A DNA stretch of 64,000 bases from Rossellomorea sp. BNER (GCA_024213275.1 JANAVG010000002.1:124001-188000); one strand, 5' to 3'; positions 17,536 through 26,717 are shown, counted from the stretch's first letter. The notes: generated by a model not told the origin, from the sequence alone. A program made the numbers and translations.

Positions 17536-18615
17536 ATGTGGTTTGAAAATAAGGTAACGGAAGAATTAAAAATCAACTATCCAATTATTCAAGCGGGTAT
17601 GGCTGGAGGAATTACAACGCCTGAATTAGTGGCCGCAGTTTCTAACGCCGGTGGTCTGGGCACATTGGGTGCGGGTTATTTGAGCCCAAGTGCGATGAGC
17701 GAAAGCATTCAGAAGATCAAGAAACTAACTACGAATCCTTTTGGTGTGAACATTTTTATTCCTGAATTTCCGGATGTTTCAGATGAACAACTAGAAAAGT
17801 CTAATAGATTATTAGAACCATTTCGAAAAGAACTGAACCTATCGTCAAAGTCGTTTTCAAAACCATCAACCTCTCTCTTTAATGAACAGATTCAAGTAGT
17901 TCTAGAGAATAAAGTTCCCGTTTGTAGTTTTACATTCGGTATTCCTCCAAAAGAAACGATTCAACAATTAAAGAAAGAACAAATTATTGTGATTGGTACG
18001 GCAACCACAGTTAAAGAAGCGATCCTTAATGAGGAAAACGGGATGGACATGGTGGTGGTTCAAGGAAGTGAATCAGGGGGGCATCGTGGTACATTTTCAG
18101 GCTCCTTTGAAAACGCGATGATCGGGACAATGGCGCTGGTTCCTCAGGTAGTTGACCAGGTTTCAATACCAGTGATTGCTGCAGGTGGGATCATGGATGG
18201 TAGAGGTGTATTAGCTTCCCTTGTATTAGGGGCAAACGCGGTTCAGATGGGAACAGCTTTTGTTACAAGCTTAGAAAGTGGTGCGACTGAACATCATAAA
18301 GGAGCTATTCTGAATGCGACTGAGGAGCAATTAGTGGTAACTTCTTCATTTAGCGGAAAACCTGCAAGAGGGATTCAGAATCAATTTATAACAGAGATGA
18401 GAAAGCACGAAAGTTCTCTGCCAGGCTATCCTGTTCAAAACACATTAACTAAAGATATTAGGAGTGAAGCTGCCAAACAGAATCGACCAGAATGGCTGTC
18501 TATGTGGTCAGGGCAAAGTCCGCGGTTGAGTCAAAAACGTTCTGTAAAAGACATCATGGACGAAATTGTCGTGAAGGTTAGCGGTCAGGTTGAGAATATT
18601 TCAAAAAAATATTAA
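17536..18615 (+). CDS. Nitronate monooxygenase (2-nitropropane dioxygenase family)
   Basis: A 359-aa FMN-dependent TIM-barrel enzyme that oxidises alkyl nitronates such as propionate-3-nitronate. Seen are YPIIQAGMAGGITTPELVAAV at the N-terminus, GSESGGHRG (the catalytic His region), PVIAAGGIMDGRGV and ANAVQMGTAFVTSLES. AAAAGGAAGCG precedes the ATG. It is followed by a broken DUF4181 gene and a shared terminator. Confidence 0.9.
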   Translation: MWFENKVTEELKINYPIIQAGMAGGITTPELVAAVSNAGGLGTLGAGYLSPSAMSESIQKIKKLTTNPFGVNIFIPEFPDVSDEQLEKSNRLLEPFRKELNLSSKSFSKPSTSLFNEQIQVVLENKVPVCSFTFGIPPKETIQQLKKEQIIVIGTATTVKEAILNEENGMDMVVVQGSESGGHRGTFSGSFENAMIGTMALVPQVVDQVSIPVIAAGGIMDGRGVLASLVLGANAVQMGTAFVTSLESGATEHHKGAILNATEEQLVVTSSFSGKPARGIQNQFITEMRKHESSLPGYPVQNTLTKDIRSEAAKQNRPEWLSMWSGQSPRLSQKRSVKDIMDEIVVKVSGQVENISKKY

Positions 18616-18665
18616 AAAAATATTCTTCGATCCAGGGATGCTTTTTAACTTTAAGGAGAGGTCTT

Positions 18666-19057
18666 ATGCATTGGTTAGCGATCATCATTTGTGCTCTTTT
18701 AATAGTAAGCTCATTTCTTGTTGAACCTGTCGTTAAAAAAGTATTCAACCTTCCGAAAAAACGTTGTTATAGGGGAGGTTTTAATAAAAAGCAACATTTT
18801 GTGGAGTTCATTATTATTTTCATTGGATCAATCGGGAGTCTTATGGGGATGATCACGGTCAATGGATCTTCATTGCTTCCTATTCCCTTAATTTATTGGG
18901 TTTCTTTTTATTTATTTGTTTTTTATTGTTACCGTGGATTTATGGTTAGAAAGTATGCTATGGAATCAAAGAATATTATATTGAGTTTGCATCGGCACTT
19001 TGGGCTCCAGTTATGATGATTGGCATAAGCATAACAATCGCTTTATTCCCTTATTAG
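18666..19057 (+). pseudogene. DUF4181-like membrane protein with a frameshift
   Basis: The frame starting at ATG 18666 (AAGGAGAG upstream) encodes a four-segment membrane protein resembling DUF4181 proteins but ends early at 19016. From 18971 another frame continues with EYYIEFASALWAPVMMIGIS and ends at TAG 19055-19057, which reads as the natural C-terminus. A single base seems to be missing from the A run at 18967-18970. This is either a real disrupting mutation or a sequencing error; the protein would otherwise be about 130 aa. Confidence 0.7.
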
Positions 19058-19105
19058 TGATTCAATTCTTCAGCAAAAAAACCGGAAAAATTTCAAATCA
19101 AAAAA

Positions 19106-19148
19106 GATAATGAAAAAACGTGAAGATACCAAGCGTTTTTTCATTATC
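19106..19148. terminator. Strong bidirectional terminator
   Basis: GATAATGAAAAAACG and CGTTTTTTCATTATC are perfect 15-bp arms. It sits between the DUF4181 gene (+) and the dacA-like gene (-) and can terminate both. Confidence 0.88.
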
Positions 19149-19200
19149 TCAACTTTATTTGATTGGCTGATTTTTCTGCGTTACCATCATCTTAAACTCT

Positions 19201-20514
19201 TTAAAAAATACTGCCAAAAAAATCGCCGATCGCCTTTGCACTTCGAACAAACCAGTTTTCTTTTTCCACTGAAGCGGCCGCATATACATCGATTGTATGT
19301 TCTTTATCTGTTGGTTTTATGAGATAGTCGTATTTTTTAGGGTTCTCAACCGTTAATTCACCGATCTTTTCACCCTTTTCAATTGGAGCTTGAAGCTCAC
19401 CTTCTTCATTGAGTTTGTTTTCATCAATGGTTAGCTCTAGTTTTGCGTTGTTTTTGTTTTCTTTTTTCATCATCAAACTTAAATGTTCTTTTGTTTTAAT
19501 TTCAACATTCTCTTCTTTTCCATCCGCAACAGGGATCGTGTGTTTGGCTTTCTTCTCAACATCATCTAAAGTGAATTCTACATTGGAAAAGTTGTTGAAG
19601 CCATAATCGAATAATTCTGCTGTTTGAATAAACCTCTCAGCACTACTTGGGTTGTCCCAAGCGTCTTTGGAATCCATGATGACCGAAATGTATCGGACGC
19701 CGTTTCTCTCTGCAGTCCCCGTAAACGTCGATCCGGCGAATGGAGTGGTTCCTGTTTTTAATCCATCAGCACCTTTGTATTCAAATGTACGTCCTGGAAG
19801 CATTGCGTTCGTGTTTTTCATTATGAGTTCTTCGCTTGTCCCTTTTCTAAAACCTTTTTTTGATAGGCTTGCCGTTTCTAAAAGCTCAGGGAAATCTTTG
19901 ATTAAGTGATAGGCTAATGTTGCTGTATCTTTTGCAGACATCAGATTTTCATCATTAACATCTGTTCCTTCAGGATGCATCCCCAGCATGTCGTAATTGC
20001 TTAGGCCAGTAGAGTTTACAAATTGATAGTGTTCAAGACCGAGCTCTTTTGCTTTTTGATTCATCATTTTGACAAACTCGCCTTCTGAGCCTGCCACTAC
20101 TTCCGCTAGTGCAATCGAAGCTCCATTGGCAGACTCGATCACCATCGCGTCATATAATTCTTTGACCGTATATTGTTCATTAGCGAGTAATGGGACGTTA
20201 CTCAAACCAGGTGCATTGGCGAGAGCGTATACTTTTTCACTAACCGTATAGGTTTGATCCCACTTTACTTTGCCAGATTCTATTGCTTCTAATACCAGGT
20301 ATTCCGTCATCATTTTCGTCATACTTGCTATTCCAAGCGCTTTATTTGCGTTATGTTTAAATATAATTTTTCCGGAATCTACTTCAACGAGGATGGCTGC
20401 ATCTGCATTTATATTTAGCTTTTCTTCCGCTTGAATCTGTTGTGGAAGATGAACCATCGTGATGAAGCAAATCAGAATAATGGCTATGTACTTTTTTAAA
20501 ATGTTCGTGTTCAA
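19201..20514 (-). CDS. dacA: D-alanyl-D-alanine carboxypeptidase, DacA/PBP5-like
   Basis: A 437-aa low-molecular-weight penicillin-binding protein that trims the terminal D-Ala of peptidoglycan stem peptides. It has a signal peptide (residues 1-29), the SxxK box SMTK (Ser64-Lys67), SAN (128-130), KTG (253-255), a C-terminal PBP5 domain, and the amphipathic membrane anchor NWFVRSAKAIGDFFGSIF. Length and motifs follow B. subtilis DacA (443 aa). In B. subtilis dacA sits near serS, so this copy, here among accessory genes, may be a paralogue. Two further DD-carboxypeptidases, dacF and dacB, occur in this window. Confidence 0.9.
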   Translation of the reverse strand: MNTNILKKYIAIILICFITMVHLPQQIQAEEKLNINADAAILVEVDSGKIIFKHNANKALGIASMTKMMTEYLVLEAIESGKVKWDQTYTVSEKVYALANAPGLSNVPLLANEQYTVKELYDAMVIESANGASIALAEVVAGSEGEFVKMMNQKAKELGLEHYQFVNSTGLSNYDMLGMHPEGTDVNDENLMSAKDTATLAYHLIKDFPELLETASLSKKGFRKGTSEELIMKNTNAMLPGRTFEYKGADGLKTGTTPFAGSTFTGTAERNGVRYISVIMDSKDAWDNPSSAERFIQTAELFDYGFNNFSNVEFTLDDVEKKAKHTIPVADGKEENVEIKTKEHLSLMMKKENKNNAKLELTIDENKLNEEGELQAPIEKGEKIGELTVENPKKYDYLIKPTDKEHTIDVYAAASVEKENWFVRSAKAIGDFFGSIF

Positions 20515-20645
20515 AACTTTACCTCCGACTTGATTATTGACAACTAAGTTATTCTAACATATTACATACGTGAACGTGCATGGACAATTGATAATTTTGT
20601 GTAGATTGACTAGTTTAAGGTTACCCTTTTGTAAAACCTTACTAT

Positions 20646-20895
20646 GAAAAGTCTTTCATACGGGTGATGAAGGACAAATTTTGTAAAAGAGTTAGAGAAA
20701 TGTCCTCCATATAGGTGATGAAGGATAAAAATCCTGTAATGAGTTAGAGAAAAGTCCTTCATACGGGTGATGAAGGACAAAATTTTGTAAATGAGTTAAA
20801 GAAAAGTCCTTCATGCGGGTAATGAAGGACAAAAACCTATAATGAGTCAGAGAAAAGTCTTTCATCCTGTTATGAAGGACTAAATCCAGTAAGTG
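20646..20895. repeat. Tandem hairpin array, five units of about 52 bp
   Basis: The motif GTCCTTCAT-(7 nt)-ATGAAGGAC recurs at 20651, 20702, 20754, 20806 and 20857, with spacings of 51, 52, 52 and 51 bp. Each copy is a 9-bp stem with a 7-nt loop, sometimes with one mismatch, and units are joined by a similar linker containing GTAA-GAGTTAGAGAAAA. The array fills the space between the NERD gene and dacA (both on the minus strand). No coding frame crosses it. Confidence 0.88.
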
Positions 20896-20963
20896 AGGGA
20901 TTAAAGTATCCTCCTTATATTTTTAAGGGTCAGAAATTAGCAACATGACACTCTTATGAAGCG

Positions 20964-21884
20964 TTATTGATTTGTTTCTTCTTCATAGAAGGACCATTGA
21001 TGAACTCCTACTATTTTAAAATTCTTTTTTAGGATCGTTCTTATTCTTTTTTTGGATTTCACCTCCTTACACCACTCATGAATTACATTTGTAGTAATTT
21101 TTCGATTAGGAAATAAAAGCTTAAATTCTTTCACATTTCGCATTACGGCAGTTGCAACGATTTCTTCGTGTCCACATTCTTTACAAACACATTTCTTTCC
21201 TTCTATAGAAATTGTAAAGGAGGTGCATTTGACACAAGGGAGTCCTTTTTGAAGTTGGTCATAATCATAAGGTGGTAATAACTTAAAAGGAGAATCCTTA
21301 ATATGCAGTGAAATTAATTTATCAGCTAGCCTTTTGTGTTTTCTATTTAACTTTGAAGGTATTGTATTTAGTTTTTCTAAATATCTATTAACCTGAGTTG
21401 GAAAAATAAATGGTTTGTTGAGGGGTGTTTGGTATAAGGTGAATTCGGGGTTGATAAAAACGACCGAGGAATAAATAGGTATAGTAAATCCAAGGTTTTG
21501 GAGTAACTGGCGTAATAAAGATTCGTTTCTAATCAATTGGTTTAGTGGGTTATTAATTTCAGTTTTGGGCTTCTTATATAATCGATCTGATTCGTAATAA
21601 TAATCCCCTTCAAAGTTTTTTACTTCGAACAAGTAAATGGCTTCAGAATTAATAATTAGTGAGTCGATTTGGAATATGGTGTTATTTAGTTTGAGTAGTA
21701 AATCATTTAATATAAAGCATTCACTCTGAAGCTTTTCCGTCAATAAATCAAATATTACCTCCCCTTCATAGCCCTTTTTAAGGTTGAAATAGTGCTGTTT
21801 GTCTTTGTTAGACAAACTCATTCGTGTATTTAAGGTTTTAAGTATTTGTAATTCAGTAGATTTACTCCGTGATTTATAAGGCAT
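20964..21884 (-). CDS. NERD-domain protein with C-terminal zinc ribbon
   Basis: A 306-aa protein. Residues about 38-150 form a NERD (nuclease-related) domain with the PD-(D/E)XK-like residues: GYEGEVIFD near 38-46, QIDSLII (Asp74) and LFEVKNFEG (Glu87, Lys89). The C-terminal part has CVKC and CKECGHEE, a four-cysteine zinc ribbon, then a basic tail. NERD proteins are proposed nucleases, often associated with mobile or DNA-processing contexts; the exact role is unknown. AAAGGA fits the ATG at 21884, not the one at 21893. It stands alone next to the tandem hairpin array. Confidence 0.8.
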   Translation of the reverse strand: MPYKSRSKSTELQILKTLNTRMSLSNKDKQHYFNLKKGYEGEVIFDLLTEKLQSECFILNDLLLKLNNTIFQIDSLIINSEAIYLFEVKNFEGDYYYESDRLYKKPKTEINNPLNQLIRNESLLRQLLQNLGFTIPIYSSVVFINPEFTLYQTPLNKPFIFPTQVNRYLEKLNTIPSKLNRKHKRLADKLISLHIKDSPFKLLPPYDYDQLQKGLPCVKCTSFTISIEGKKCVCKECGHEEIVATAVMRNVKEFKLLFPNRKITTNVIHEWCKEVKSKKRIRTILKKNFKIVGVHQWSFYEEETNQ

Positions 21885-22151
21885 AGTCCACATCCTTTCT
21901 TATTTTCGAAACTCCAAGTCTATTATATTAAGTACGTTTATTTAAATAAAGAATATTTTATTGAAAATTTGCTCTACACTAGATTAATAATTTTATTGAT
22001 GATTTTATTATAGTTATTGTAAAACTCAATTAGATACAATTTTAAGGAGTTTCACCTAAATGATAGTACAATAGAAGTTACTGAATCTACTTAAATGGCC
22101 ATTGAAGTTATTTTTTAAAAATACTACAATTTTATAGAAGGAGAGATATAA

Positions 22152-22542
22152 ATGGATCGAACCATTCAATCCTATTTTGAAAATTTACAATCAGTGGATA
22201 AAGACGAACAATACAAAGCCTTTCATCAATTTCTTACGGCTACTGAAAAAAAGGTAGATAGATAAAAAATTCGTCACAGCAAGACATAGCTTACAATCTA
22301 TTTGGAAAGTAGGCTTAGCAGGTAAGGAACAAAAAGAGATGGTTCTAAAAAGTCTGGTTGATAGGTTTGTAAATGGTGTTCAAGAAAAAAACTATACTTC
22401 GATTCGTTTTGACATCATTCAAAGTTTAAGAAATTGGTATGATGAAATGAAAGGTGAGCAAATAAAGGAGACAGCATTAGATTTAATTGACAAAGAAGAA
22501 GATCTAAAATATAAAAAGAAGTATGCAGCTAAATGGAGATAG
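22152..22542 (+). pseudogene. Decayed HEAT-like Bacillus protein with internal deletion
   Basis: A start with GAAGGAGAG gives MDRTIQSYFENLQSVDKDEQ and stops at 22263. A second frame resumes directly with KFVTARHSLQSIWKVGLAGK and runs to 22542. In relatives I recall, these two parts belong to one protein of about 200 aa, with roughly 60 residues between them. The middle has therefore been deleted and the frame broken. The 3' part begins with an in-frame ATG at 22339 but lacks a convincing binding site. Confidence 0.7.
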
Positions 22543-22564
22543 GTGTAAAGAAAGGGGAAATAAA

Positions 22565-22930
22565 ATGGGATATAAAAAAGCGTTAGAACAATATATAGCC
22601 GCTACCAATACCCATAATTTCAATAATGTTAAGTATGTACTTCATGAAAAAGCACTTTACTGGTTTACCGATAAAACCTGTACCACTATGAATGAAATAC
22701 AGAGTTATTTTGAAAATGCATGGGACAGAATCAAAGAAGAAATTTATACGGCTAATGATGTTCAATGGCTTACGATTGATGAAAATTCCGCAACCTGTAC
22801 ATATACCTATCAATATGAAGGGTACTACAATGGGGAATTTGTATCAGGCAGTGGTAGGGCTACTAATATTTTTACCAAGAATGATGCGAATGAATGGAAG
22901 TTAATTCACGAACATTTAAGTAATGGTTGA
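22565..22930 (+). CDS. NTF2-like (SnoaL-fold) small protein
   Basis: 121 aa with the pattern of NTF2-like proteins: an N-terminal helix (ALEQYIAATNTHNFNNVKYV), ALYWFTDKTCTT, a helix with NEIQSYFENAWDRI, and beta strands ending in NEWKLIHEHLS, typical of DUF4440/YybH-like proteins. Such folds bind small ligands or act as modest enzymes; no substrate can be named. AAGAAAGGGGAAATAAA precedes ATG 22565; the longer frame from 22523 overlaps the upstream pseudogene. Confidence 0.75.
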   Translation: MGYKKALEQYIAATNTHNFNNVKYVLHEKALYWFTDKTCTTMNEIQSYFENAWDRIKEEIYTANDVQWLTIDENSATCTYTYQYEGYYNGEFVSGSGRATNIFTKNDANEWKLIHEHLSNG

Positions 22931-22998
22931 TAATAGATCATTTTGAACAAGGGTAGCATCAGTTCAATACATAAATGATGCTTAAGGGAGGTTCTAGG

Positions 22999-23232
22999 GT
23001 GTATTTGCTTTTATCAATTGTGTTAGCTGCCATATTAGGATTTCTGCTTTTGATGATGGGGCCGTTAGTTGGAGGGATCTTAGCATTTGGCATCATTTTA
23101 GGATGTATTTTTAGAGGGCTTTATCTTTTGAGTAATATTCAAAGAAAGCTTTCTATACTTGTCCCAGATAAAGAAAGGCATAAAGAAGTAAAAGAACGTT
23201 ATCGTAACGAAAAGAATGAGTTTACTAGTTAA
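22999..23232 (+). CDS. Small two-segment membrane protein
   Basis: 77 aa with two hydrophobic helices (about residues 2-20 and 22-42) joined by GPLVGG, and a charged C-terminal tail. I use the GTG at 22999 because GGGAGG lies 7 bases before it; the ATGs at 22975 and 22978 have no site. No family recognised. It precedes the trpS leader. Confidence 0.55.
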   Translation: MYLLLSIVLAAILGFLLLMMGPLVGGILAFGIILGCIFRGLYLLSNIQRKLSILVPDKERHKEVKERYRNEKNEFTS

Positions 23233-23327
23233 ACAGATTCACTCTTCAATAAATGATTAAAACGGTTTCCACTAGACAGGATAAAGAATGTGAAAAATAT
23301 TTTGTGTTAATTTATGTAAAATACATA

Positions 23328-23357
23328 TTGACCTTAATCAAATATTATTCTAAAATT
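23328..23357 (+). promoter_or_regulatory. Promoter of the trpS leader
   Basis: TTGACC (23328-23333), an 18-bp spacer and TAAAAT (23352-23357), about 20 bp before the first T-box leader sequences. Confidence 0.6.
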
Positions 23358-23377
23358 GAAGAAATATTATGAATAAT

Positions 23378-23647
23378 GACTGCGATGAAGAAGAAGAGTA
23401 GACTGAAGGAACGCTATAGAGAGCTGATGGTTGCTGGAAATCAGTGCGGGATAATGGTTGAATGGGCTTCTGAGCTTCTTGACTAAAATGATCAGTAGGT
23501 CAAGCGGATCGTCTTACCGTTAATTTGGAGACAACATATCGAAACATGAATACAGTTTCTGTATGATTAAAGAGCGTTTACATCTGTAAACGAATGAAGG
23601 TGGCACCACGGGTTACTCGTCCTTTTTTAGGATGGGTAACCCTTTTT
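23378..23647 (+). ncRNA. Tryptophan-specific T-box leader (trpS)
   Basis: The leader starts with the typical GCGATGAAGAAGAAGAGTAG, followed by a long Stem I. The specifier loop reads TTGAATGGGCTTCTGAG, so the specifier codon is TGG (23464-23466), that is Trp. The T-box itself, GAAGGTGGCACCACGGG (23597-23613), precedes a terminator hairpin GGGTTACTC...GGGTAACCCTTTTT (23611-23647). Uncharged tRNA-Trp should pair with the specifier and the T-box and permit read-through into trpS. Confidence 0.93.
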
Positions 23648-23676
23648 GTTTTTTAAAATATATAGGAGGTTCATTC

Positions 23677-24675
23677 ATGAAGAGTACTATATTAACTGGG
23701 ATCAAATCCACAGGGCATGTTCATTTAGGAAATTACATTGGAGCAATCAAGCCTGCATTAGAATTAGCTAAAATACAGAATCATCAACATGCTTATTTTG
23801 TAGCGGATTACCATAGTCTAACAAAAATTCACCATGCTGAAGAATTTCGGCATTTATCCTATGGAATAGCAGCCACATGGTTAGCATTAGGACTTGACCC
23901 TGAGAAGGTTATTTTTTATAGACAATCCGATGTTCCTGAGGTATTCGAACTAAACTGGATATTAGCTTGCTTTGCTTCAAAAGGGTTAATGAACCGGGCC
24001 CATGCGTATAAAGCAATAGTTGATCAGAATAGACAATTGGATAAGGATATCGATTTTGGTGTAAATATGGGGGTATTCACCTATCCTATTCTTATGGCAG
24101 CAGATATCCTACTGTTTCAAACAGATATTGTTCCTGTTGGCAAAGACCAAGTACAGCATGTCGAAATTGCTAGGGATATTGCTGAGAACTTTAATCGGAC
24201 CTATGGGGATACCTTCAAGCTTCCCGAATATAAAATTCAAGAGGAAACAGCAGTATTACCTGGATTAGATGGAAGGAAAATGAGCAAAAGCTACAATAAT
24301 ACGATTCCTCTTTTTGAAGAGCCAAAGAAATTACGAAAGCTAATTAATAAAATCAAAACCGATTCAACACCACCAGAAGAGCCAAAGGATCCAAATCAAT
24401 CAACCCTGTTCTCCATTTATAAAGAATTTGCTACACCTCTTGAGATAGAAAAAATGCGAGAGCAATATGTAGGTGGAATTAGCTGGGGAGAGGCAAAGCA
24501 GGAATTATTTCAAGTGATGAATAGATTTCTAGAAGAGCCCCGTGAGAAATACAATGAACTAATGGCATCCCCTGAAAAACTCGATGAAATATTAAAAAGC
24601 GGAGCAGAAAAAGCAAGAGCAGTCAGTAGACCATTTTTAAAAGAAATTAAATGTAAATTGGGGATGAGTGTATAG
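23677..24675 (+). CDS. trpS: Tryptophanyl-tRNA synthetase (proteobacterial-type sequence)
   Basis: A 332-aa class I synthetase that charges tRNA-Trp. The HIGH-like motif is HVHLGNY (residues 14-20) and the KMSKS loop is GRKMSKSY (about 199-206). Internal blocks FVADYHSLTK, FYRQSDVPEV and LMNRAHAYKA resemble the Pseudomonas-type TrpRS rather than the usual Bacillus enzyme (FCIVDQHAIT, MTQFKDKS). It may therefore be a second, auxiliary TrpRS or a replacement gained by transfer. ATG 23677 has TAGGAGG upstream. Expression should depend on tRNA-Trp charging through the T-box. Confidence 0.92.
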   Translation: MKSTILTGIKSTGHVHLGNYIGAIKPALELAKIQNHQHAYFVADYHSLTKIHHAEEFRHLSYGIAATWLALGLDPEKVIFYRQSDVPEVFELNWILACFASKGLMNRAHAYKAIVDQNRQLDKDIDFGVNMGVFTYPILMAADILLFQTDIVPVGKDQVQHVEIARDIAENFNRTYGDTFKLPEYKIQEETAVLPGLDGRKMSKSYNNTIPLFEEPKKLRKLINKIKTDSTPPEEPKDPNQSTLFSIYKEFATPLEIEKMREQYVGGISWGEAKQELFQVMNRFLEEPREKYNELMASPEKLDEILKSGAEKARAVSRPFLKEIKCKLGMSV

Positions 24676-24859
24676 TTTGTTGCCTCATCAAAAAGTTAAA
24701 GTTGAATTTCCAGCTGTCCTATAAGGTGGCTGACATCACATACAAAGAAAGATGTCTTCAAAGAAGCCGAATGAGGTCGTGAAAGTCCAAAAAAGCTAAA
24801 ATGATACCCTCAAAGAAGTCGAAGGAGATAGATACAATACTAGTTAGTATAAAAAGGAG

Positions 24860-25287
24860 CTGTTCCAATGGATCTGCGTTATCTGGATCGGGGATGATGT
24901 ATGGAAGGGGATATGGAGAAGCGGAAGTCGCTGTCCCGGAGGCCCATTCCGATTTTATTTTTTCCGTCATTACAGAGGAGTTTGGCTTTGTAGGGGCTTG
25001 CTTTGTCCTTTGTCTGTATTTCCTCTTAATCTATAAAATTATTGTAGTAGCATTAAAGAATAAGGGAGAATACGAAAACGTAATGGCGGCTGGTATTATC
25101 CTCCATGCTTCTTTTCCATGTCTTCGAAAATATCGGAATGGTCATTGGTGCTGTTCCCATCACAGGAATCCCACTCCCTCTCATTAGTTACGGAGGAAGT
25201 TCTGTACTTGGAAATTTGTTGGCACTGAGTTTAGTCAATAATATCTCAGCGACTACCAATCAGTATATGTTTGGAAATAGTGATTAG
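24860..25287 (+). pseudogene. Fragment of an FtsW/RodA/SpoVE-family glycosyltransferase
   Basis: Two adjoining frames together give the C-terminal third of a SEDS protein: GSGMMYGRGYGEAEVAVPEAHSD-like sequence, then after a frameshift near 25105 FENIGMVIGAVPITGIPLPL, ISYGGSSVLGNLLALSLV and a natural end at 25287. The sequence PEAHSDFIFSVI-EEFGFVG and the PLPLISYGGSS loop are diagnostic. The N-terminal two-thirds are absent, so no function is expected. Confidence 0.8.
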
Positions 25288-25408
25288 AAATGAACGTTTT
25301 AGAGTATAGAATGGGAATTACATTTAATAAATCTACTAAAAACCCGTGGATTTAATTAAGAATTAGTTGGAAAAATGTGCTAGTAATTGTAGTAGAGGAG
25401 AGAATTCT

Positions 25409-25568
25409 ATGAATATATCTGAAAAGTGGAATAATGTAGATCTTTATTTTTACCAGTAAACTACACGGTTCTGACTCCATAATGGATTCCGTTTTGAATG
25501 CAAATGTTGAGGCAGGATTACCGGCTATTGATGTTTCCCCAAACCAGGGTAAGTGTTTGATTCCTTAG
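25409..25568 (+). pseudogene. N-terminal relic of an O-methyltransferase
   Basis: ATG 25409 with AGAGGAGAG upstream encodes ISEKWNNVDLYF and hits a stop; the +1 frame continues TSKLHGSDSIMDSVLNANVE and AGLPAIDVSPNQGK, then stops at 25568. This matches the N-terminus of class I SAM-dependent O-methyltransferases of the caffeoyl-CoA OMT type (VD-YF---L---D--LD-VL--N--AGLP-I-VSPNQGK). The catalytic domain is gone. Confidence 0.65.
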
Positions 25569-25602
25569 AAGTCAGCAATATTTAAATAGGGAGGAAATCA
25601 AT

Positions 25603-26280
25603 GTGTCATTATCACTAATCTTTGATATGGATGGAACACTATTTCAAACAAATAAAATTTTAGAACTATCACTAGAGGATACTTTTCATCGTTTGAGGTC
25701 ACTAAATCAATGGGATACAGCAACCCCTATTGATCAATACCGTGAGATTATGGGGGTACCTTTACCTAAGGTATGGGAAACACTATTACCTAGTCATTCA
25801 AACGAGGTTCGAGAACAAGTAAATGATTATTTTCACGAGAAACTGATTGAAAATATTAAAAAAGGAAAAGGTGGACTGTACCCAAATGTTGAGGAAGTAT
25901 TCAATTATTTAAGGGATCATAATTGCACAATATACATAGCAAGTAATGGTTTGACCGAATACTTAAAAGCTATTGTGAGTTATTATCATTTGGATCATTG
26001 GGTTACCGAAACCTTTAGCATTCAACAAATCCAATCGTTGGATAAAGCAGATTTAGTCAAGATGATTATAAAAAAGTATTCTATTAAAAATGCAGCCGTA
26101 ATCGGAGATCGCCTATCTGATATTAAAGCAGCAAAAGAAAATGGTTTAGTTGCAATAGGGTGTAATTTTGATTTTGCTCAAGAAGATGAACTTACACAGG
26201 CTGACATAGTTGTTGATGATTTACTTGAATTAAAAACAATTTTATTTAAATTGAAACAAGAAAATAACGATCTAGTCTAA
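25603..26280 (+). CDS. HAD-superfamily phosphatase
   Basis: A 225-aa hydrolase. Motif I is LIFDMDGTLFQ (Asp8 and Asp10 catalytic), motif II IYIASNG, motif III around Lys152, and motif IV NAAVIGDRLSDIKAAKENG near 165-183, with a helical cap in between. It resembles phosphoglycolate phosphatase-like members, but the substrate is unknown. The GTG at 25603 has GGGAGGAAATCAAT in front; the ATG at 25601 is out of frame. Confidence 0.85.
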   Translation: MSLSLIFDMDGTLFQTNKILELSLEDTFHRLRSLNQWDTATPIDQYREIMGVPLPKVWETLLPSHSNEVREQVNDYFHEKLIENIKKGKGGLYPNVEEVFNYLRDHNCTIYIASNGLTEYLKAIVSYYHLDHWVTETFSIQQIQSLDKADLVKMIIKKYSIKNAAVIGDRLSDIKAAKENGLVAIGCNFDFAQEDELTQADIVVDDLLELKTILFKLKQENNDLV

Positions 26281-26373
26281 TTTACCTAGTTAAATATTGT
26301 AATATCCTATAGGCAATTAACTAGAATCAGGTACTGGGAATATTGGATCGTTTTATAGCGAATTAAGCAAAAC

Positions 26374-26409
26374 GCTCGTTATGAAGAGTACTGAAGCCTC
26401 ATAACGAGC
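26374..26409. terminator. Hairpin between convergent genes
   Basis: GCTCGTTATGA and TCATAACGAGC are perfect 11-bp arms, overlapping the 3' end of the minus-strand membrane gene. Probable shared terminator. Confidence 0.6.
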
Positions 26410-26717
26410 AAAGTTTCAGAAACTAATAAAACAAACAAGAAGATGATATGAGGCTCAAATGCAACCGTAAGAAGCAACGCAACAAAAATAGTACACAGTA
26501 TATTTGCTATATGGCAAACTACAAAAACTTTTGTTTGCCTTTGTCTGATGTTAATAAGAACATAATTTAAAAAAGCAAGGAAAATGAGTGTAAAACCGGC
26601 ACTCGCAAACCAAAGAGCATCGATTGTATACGACTTGAAAGTGATTGGAGTCACCGCAAGATGAATGATTCCAATGATAAAAATAGCGGTAGTGACTGTT
26701 AGAATAGATTTTCTCAT
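26379..26717 (-). CDS. Small four-helix membrane protein
   Basis: 112 aa with four hydrophobic segments (about 5-22, 34-54, 64-83, 87-105) and very short loops; no enzymatic motif. GGGAGGTTTTCTAG precedes the ATG. No family recognised with confidence. It stands alone. Confidence 0.65.
   Translation of the reverse strand: MRKSILTVTTAIFIIGIIHLAVTPITFKSYTIDALWFASAGFTLIFLAFLNYVLINIRQRQTKVFVVCHIANILCTIFVALLLTVAFEPHIIFLFVLLVSETLLVMRLQYSS

Noticed and set aside
20646..20895. CRISPR-like array
   Set aside because: The linkers between hairpins are also repeated, so there are no variable spacers; it is an ordinary tandem repeat.
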